Source: a virus. From it: 59,239 nucleotides of DNA. Positions 55,426 through 59,239 of the stretch are shown one piece after another; position 1 is the first letter of the stretch, and the number at the start of each line of letters is the position of its first letter. A program made the position numbers and the translations under genes. Location: IMG/VR virus record IMGVR_UViG_3300034064_000298, positions 1 through 59,239 of that record. One strand, written 5' to 3'. Under the pieces are notes generated by a model. It was not told the origin of the DNA, did not search any database, and worked only from the letters and a program-made list of their open reading frames with translations.

Positions 55426-56136
55426 TTAGCGCCAATTTTCAAAAATAATTTGATCATTGATCTGATGTGGCTTAGGCTCGCCGTGGCAAATGATGACGGA
55501 TGTGTCGTTCACGTTTGGAGCAGCGTTGACGTCTCTATAACTCTTCAGTGCGAAGTCGTATCCACCTTGTACCACTTCCCAGCGCCAGGACTTCACTCCA
55601 CCTTCAAAAAATCGTCGACTACTAGTAGGTATAACGTCCGATAAGTAATCCTGATCTCCCTTATACATTCCGGTAATAGTAGGTAAATGGCATTTAGAGA
55701 ATCTCTTCCATATATGATGATATACAGTAGTGTCCCACCACATCATACTCGAGTTGATACCCATGAAGTTAGGTCGCCATAATGCTTTGAAGTCCTTTAT
55801 AGCCCATAAGCAATGAGTAGGTAATTGCCAAACCCAATCAATACTATCGGTTATAACGACATCGAGATCAAAGTATAATAATGGGCCTGAGTAATGCTCG
55901 GAGTTGAATAACTGCATCTTATACCACCAGGCATACTTATCTTGAATCCCATTCCAGGGTATCAGCGAGTGTTTTACCATATACTCAGGTACATCTCTAG
56001 ATTCTTCGGTATATACATGGAATACTACCGGCACAGTTAGGTTTCTACTTACCATATTGTACAGTTTATCCACATATTCCCAGGAATACCCATTCCCATG
56101 TATTACGCAAGCTATGTTTATATTGTAATCATCCAT
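55426..56136 (-). CDS. Glycosyltransferase-like protein (GT-A, DxD)
   Basis: 236 residues from the ATG at 56136, chosen because GCTAAATA ends five bases before it. INIACVIHGNGYSWEYVDKLYNM at the start and LLYFDLDVVITD with the metal-binding DLD make a GT-A nucleotide-sugar transferase likely; later KGDQDYLSDV and ICHGEPKPH fit the acceptor side. Divergent from another glycosyltransferase at 56164. Role: modifying host surface glycans or the virion. Confidence 0.75.
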   Translation of the reverse strand: MDDYNINIACVIHGNGYSWEYVDKLYNMVSRNLTVPVVFHVYTEESRDVPEYMVKHSLIPWNGIQDKYAWWYKMQLFNSEHYSGPLLYFDLDVVITDSIDWVWQLPTHCLWAIKDFKALWRPNFMGINSSMMWWDTTVYHHIWKRFSKCHLPTITGMYKGDQDYLSDVIPTSSRRFFEGGVKSWRWEVVQGGYDFALKSYRDVNAAPNVNDTSVIICHGEPKPHQINDQIIFENWR

Positions 56137-56141
56137 GCTGT

Positions 56142-56149
56142 TATTTAGC
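56142..56149 (-). promoter_or_regulatory. Late promoter motif, CTAAATA variant (divergent pair, left)
   Basis: GCTAAATA, ACAGC, ATG at 56136; CTAAATA is the late-box form in some cyanophages. The opposite motif starts two bases away. Confidence 0.6.
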
Positions 56150-56150
56150 C

Positions 56151-56158
56151 GATAAATA
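56151..56158 (+). promoter_or_regulatory. T4-type late promoter motif (divergent pair, right)
   Basis: GATAAATA, CCCAC, ATG at 56164. Confidence 0.7.
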
Positions 56159-56163
56159 CCCAC

Positions 56164-56871
56164 ATGAATACCGATATAATCCCTATCTTCATAGGTTATG
56201 ACCAAAGAGAGTCAATTGCCTATCATACTTGCTGCAATTCTATCATTAGAAACTCTAGCCAACCAGTAACTATAATACCATTGGCGCTGAATCTATTCAG
56301 TAACTTCTATAATGAAACCCATATCGACGGTAGTAACCAATTCATTTATTCTAGATTCCTGGTACCTTATCTGATGGGTTTTAAGGGCCACGCCTTGTTC
56401 ATTGACGGTGACATGATAGTAAAGGGCGATGTTGCCGAGTTATGGGCTATGCGAAGTCACATGTGCGACGTTCAGGTAGTCAAACACGAATACGAAACAC
56501 GGATGCCTGTCAAGTACTTGGGCGCTAAAAATGAGAACTACCCCAGGAAAAACTGGTCGAGCGTGATTATTTGGAATTGTGGAAGCCACCCAAACAGAAA
56601 ACTCACACCGGAGTTCATTGAGAAGTCAAGTGGTGCCGAACTGCATAGGTTCACTTGGATAGAAGATGAAAGACTGGGTGAGTTGCCAAAGGAATGGAAC
56701 TGGCTTGATCTTGAATACGACGCAAACCCTCAGGCGAAACTCATTCACTACACGTTGGGAATACCTGCGTTCGCTGAGTTTGCCACCGGTGGAATGGCCG
56801 ATGAATGGCACAAAGAAAGAGAGTTTGCTAACTACCCTAAAGCCAATTATGAATATATCAGTATACCATAA
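56164..56871 (+). CDS. Glycosyltransferase, GT8-like
   Basis: 235 residues. IIPIFIGYDQRESIAYHTC at the start, then SRFLVPYLMGFKGHALFIDGDMIVKGDVAELW with DxD (DGD), and WNCG and HYTLGIPAF near the end, as in GT8-type enzymes that transfer a sugar to LPS or proteins. Leaderless late start predicted. The next gene overlaps its last 23 bases. Confidence 0.85.
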   Translation: MNTDIIPIFIGYDQRESIAYHTCCNSIIRNSSQPVTIIPLALNLFSNFYNETHIDGSNQFIYSRFLVPYLMGFKGHALFIDGDMIVKGDVAELWAMRSHMCDVQVVKHEYETRMPVKYLGAKNENYPRKNWSSVIIWNCGSHPNRKLTPEFIEKSSGAELHRFTWIEDERLGELPKEWNWLDLEYDANPQAKLIHYTLGIPAFAEFATGGMADEWHKEREFANYPKANYEYISIP

Positions 56872-57772
56872 GTCAATACCTAACTCTAAAAACAGAGAGA
56901 AAATAGACCTATTGAGATACTTCTCCGATGGGGCCAAGGTACTCAAAGAATCAGTAACGGACGTCCATTCTTATTCTTATAACCCAACTGACGTTGCAGT
57001 ATTACAAGGATGGATATCCGATAAGGTAACTAGGCCCCATTTGGCGTTGCGAAACCAGGTTATTGAAGGTCAGTTGAAGTCTGGGAATCATGTAGTAGTG
57101 GTAGATAGTAACCTATTCTTATACGCCAATACCAATAACCCATTGCATTACCTGAGATATAGTTTCGACGGTGTATTCCCAACTACTGGCAATTACTGCG
57201 ATCAAGAGAATGTGTCGAATACTAGGTGGGAACAGGTATTCAATAACATTGGTATATCATTGAAGTCGGATAGAACCTCGGGTGGTCATATATTGATCTG
57301 CTTGCAGCGCAACGGTGGCTGGTCGATGTCGGGCTGCTCAGTGCTGGAATGGACTGCCAACACTATACTAGAGCTGCGCGAGTACACAGATCGGCCCATC
57401 CGACTTAGGCCGCATCCTGGCGACAAGGCTGCTAGAGGATACTTGGGCGATTTTGAAACGAGTGATCTACTGGCAGGCGTAACCCTCAGTGAGGTAGGGT
57501 CGAGCCTGGTCGACGATTTGCAAGATTGTTGGGCAGCCATAGGCCACAACTCTAGTCCGACTGTGGGCGCAGCCATCGAAGGTATTCCTATCTTTCTCAC
57601 TGATCCCGAACGTAGCCAGTCGCGTGAAGTAGCCAACACTGACCTTAGCCTGATAGAGACTCCGACGTTTTATGACCGAGTACCGTGGGTTGCCAGGTTG
57701 GCGATGAGTCACTGGAACTTCGAAGAACTGAAGAACGGCATGTGTTGGGCTCACATGCGAAAGTTCATTTGA
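56849..57772 (+). CDS. Glycosyl/glycerophosphate-transferase-like protein
   Basis: 307 residues from the ATG at 56849 (a longer frame inside the upstream gene is rejected). C-terminal half ILICLQRNGGWSMSG, PIRLRPHPGDK and CWAAIGHNSSPTVGAAIEGIPIFLTD resembles the GT-B nucleotide-binding half of CDP-glycerol or capsule transferases (H.SS....A...G.P). N-terminal half unassigned. Overlaps the GT8-like gene, so the two probably work in one pathway. Converges with the reductase gene (eight-base overlap). Confidence 0.65.
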   Translation: MNISVYHKSIPNSKNREKIDLLRYFSDGAKVLKESVTDVHSYSYNPTDVAVLQGWISDKVTRPHLALRNQVIEGQLKSGNHVVVVDSNLFLYANTNNPLHYLRYSFDGVFPTTGNYCDQENVSNTRWEQVFNNIGISLKSDRTSGGHILICLQRNGGWSMSGCSVLEWTANTILELREYTDRPIRLRPHPGDKAARGYLGDFETSDLLAGVTLSEVGSSLVDDLQDCWAAIGHNSSPTVGAAIEGIPIFLTDPERSQSREVANTDLSLIETPTFYDRVPWVARLAMSHWNFEELKNGMCWAHMRKFI

Positions 57773-58580
57773 ACTCTTTCAGCTCCTGGAGTTGGGTTTT
57801 ATAGTTTGGTATTTTCAAGTCAATAGAGCGCCTAGTATCAACCAATATCTTATCAACCGGTTTAGGGCCAAAATCCCTACTAACAGTTTTACCTAAGCCA
57901 TATACTTCGTTTATATCACACAATAACTCGTATTTGCTAGTCTTAACCTTATTATCTACCATATGGTATAGGCCAGTTGCAGACGAGTTTATCATATAAG
58001 TATCCAAACATTTTGCGAGTTGTAGCGTAGTAATACCATTCCACCTAGAATTGACCCAGCCTGGAATAATTTTATCCTTGTAATTAAGTGCCCAGTGTAA
58101 TAACCCTGTTCCATTCTTTAGTTCTGGGCCAATGATACTCATTCTAAAGGTTATGTCCTTGTTGTTTATTACTTCGCCTAGTGCTTTTGTTCTACCATAG
58201 TCATTGGTTTCAGTTGGGGCGTTATTTTCATAGTAACTGCCCTGCTGACCGTCGAATACGCAGTCGGTGGATAAATGTATTAGGCGAGTGGGTGATTCTC
58301 TTAGTTTCATCTCTAGGTATCTAGGGAACCAGCTATTGACAATAATAGCCCTGGTTGGGTTATCCTTGCTTGCTTGTACTAGTACTCCTGCTGCGTTAAT
58401 AATGAAGTCATACTTATCCAGTTTGTCGAAGAATTTAGTAACCGATACTGTATCCTCGATATTCAATGTAATATCGGCATCTTTTCTAGCTGCTGTTTCG
58501 ACGTCGTAACCCTGGAGCTTGAGATACTTAGTAATCATATGCCCAGCCATTCCATTACTACCTATTACTAATACTCTCAT
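57765..58580 (-). CDS. RmlD-type NAD(P)-dependent sugar reductase
   Basis: 271 residues. Rossmann GSNGMAG (8-14), INAAGVLVQ, STDCVFDG and catalytic YGRTKALGE (Y-x-x-x-K). Closest idea: RmlD/dTDP-4-dehydrorhamnose reductase or the WbjC/FnlB-type reductase that works with the 4,6-dehydratase/epimerase encoded just upstream. It makes a deoxy-sugar nucleotide. ATGA overlap and GGAGG site support coupling with the upstream gene. Confidence 0.85.
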   Translation of the reverse strand: MRVLVIGSNGMAGHMITKYLKLQGYDVETAARKDADITLNIEDTVSVTKFFDKLDKYDFIINAAGVLVQASKDNPTRAIIVNSWFPRYLEMKLRESPTRLIHLSTDCVFDGQQGSYYENNAPTETNDYGRTKALGEVINNKDITFRMSIIGPELKNGTGLLHWALNYKDKIIPGWVNSRWNGITTLQLAKCLDTYMINSSATGLYHMVDNKVKTSKYELLCDINEVYGLGKTVSRDFGPKPVDKILVDTRRSIDLKIPNYKTQLQELKEFK

Positions 58581-59239
58581 ACTAGAAACCCTCCTCTGAT
58601 AAGTCTATCCTTTATTAACTCGTTGGACATTGTTTCTGTTTTGGAGTCAAACTCTGTATATTGAATATTCGGCAAATCGCCATACTTATTCAATAACTTG
58701 TCATTCATTGCAGGTGGTAGTATTACGAAGTAATGTTCTCCCCAACAGCGAGTAAGTAATGCCTCGTGCTTTGTTACTAATACCTCGTCGAGTTTCTCGC
58801 CTGGCCTAATACCTGTTATGATAGTATCTACCTTACCATAATGATCCATTATTACTTCGGCGAGATTCAGAATATTACAGGCTGGCATCCTCATTACGAA
58901 TGTTTCGCCGCCAATACTATTGACTGTCGCCTCAAATAGTAATAGAATGGCCTCTTCCAACGTAAGAAAGAATCTAGTCATATTTACGTCAGTAATGGTT
59001 ATTGGGCCGCCGTTTTTAATCTGTTCAATAAAGAATGGTACTACCGAGCCGCTTGAGCCCAGGACATTACCACCCCTAACGCAAATGAACTTAGTATCTG
59101 ATATATCATTTGCTTGTATTATTAGTTTCTCGCCTACCGCCTTGGTCATACCATATAGGTTGGATGGCTCGGCGGCTTTATCGGTACTAACGTCAATACA
59201 GTATTCAACGTTATTCGCTATACAAGCCTCAATAATATT
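58577..59239 (-). CDS. UDP-sugar 4,6-dehydratase/epimerase (CapE/FnlA/WbjB-like), cut by window edge
   Basis: 220 C-terminal residues visible; the frame is open to base 59239, so the N-terminus lies outside. STDKAAEPSNLYGMTKAVGEK holds the SDR catalytic Y-x-x-x-K and the family's STDKA motif; VRGGNVLGSSGSVVPFF, MTRFFLT and GIRPGEKLDEVL are typical of CapD/CapE-type enzymes acting on UDP-GlcNAc. With the reductase next to it, a UDP-deoxy-amino-sugar pathway for surface polysaccharide is inferred. Confidence 0.88.
   Translation of the reverse strand, partial: NIIEACIANNVEYCIDVSTDKAAEPSNLYGMTKAVGEKLIIQANDISDTKFICVRGGNVLGSSGSVVPFFIEQIKNGGPITITDVNMTRFFLTLEEAILLLFEATVNSIGGETFVMRMPACNILNLAEVIMDHYGKVDTIITGIRPGEKLDEVLVTKHEALLTRCWGEHYFVILPPAMNDKLLNKYGDLPNIQYTEFDSKTETMSNELIKDRLIRGGFLV

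Noticed and set aside
1-59239. tRNA genes, insertion sequences, integrase or attachment sites
   Set aside because: None could be recognised by eye; a covariance-model tRNA search was not possible here.

Overview
The window is one stretch of a large, lytic, T4-like tailed-phage genome (myovirus type, class Caudoviricetes). T4-type replication and metabolism genes are present: gp41-like helicase overlapping a gp61-like primase, UvsW-like helicase, gp30-like ATP-dependent DNA ligase, and NrdA/NrdB/glutaredoxin. Structural genes include a giant tail fibre, a PAAR spike tip and a pectate-lyase-type tail spike. Late-promoter motifs of the T4 kind (GATAAATA) occur in front of structural genes. Nearly all genes are on the minus strand, tightly packed, often with ATGA or TAATG overlaps. 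Nothing looks like an integrase, rRNA, tRNA, IS element or CRISPR. The host cannot be named. Sec signal peptides, a ClpS homologue and LPS/capsule-type sugar genes point to a Gram-negative bacterium. Several conserved unknowns resemble, from memory, proteins of aquatic T4-like phages; this was not searched.

Layout. 1-5448 (+): 3' part of a giant repetitive tail fibre gene, then convergent hairpins. 5638-11592 (-): small unknowns, ClpP, a late PD-(D/E)XK-like protein beside a Dam methylase, and two exported low-complexity proteins. 11621-15565: a metallophosphoesterase (+) facing ClpS, Hsp20, GroES and DnaK (-), an unusually full set of proteostasis genes. 15703-24000 (-): membrane/coiled-coil protein, DNA ligase, a truncated methylase-like protein, a membrane-anchored SleB-type lysin and many tiny membrane peptides. 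24021-32142 (-): structural pair, PAAR tip, glutaredoxin, NrdB, NrdA, tail spike. 32171-43540: RecB-like nuclease, FeoA-domain protein, a block with late promoters (scaffold-like protein, an abundant-looking virion protein, a KWDG nucleotidyltransferase-like protein), then helicase and primase. 43472-48791 (-): a miniature DnaE-like protein, a possible clamp-loader subunit, UvsW-like helicase, MazG-like protein and an AAA ATPase. 49127-55359 (-): small early genes dominated by nine MORN-like repeat genes. 55426-59239: glycosyltransferases and nucleotide-sugar enzymes, running off the right edge.

Two regulatory systems can be read directly. First, 29 sigma70-like promoters (TTGAC-N16/17-TATACT type) whose -35 box usually sits on or just after the stop codon of the upstream gene. 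In the MORN-like family the conserved C-terminal peptide KRLT(V/L)(P/S)Q is encoded by the DNA that supplies the next gene's -35 box. Second, twelve GATAAATA-type late promoters, nine of them only 4-8 nt from the start codon, which predicts leaderless late mRNAs. The most interesting items are these two promoter architectures, the MORN-like cassette array, the phage ClpS/ClpP/DnaK/GroES/Hsp20 set, and the 205-residue DnaE-like protein that keeps the polymerase's key motifs.
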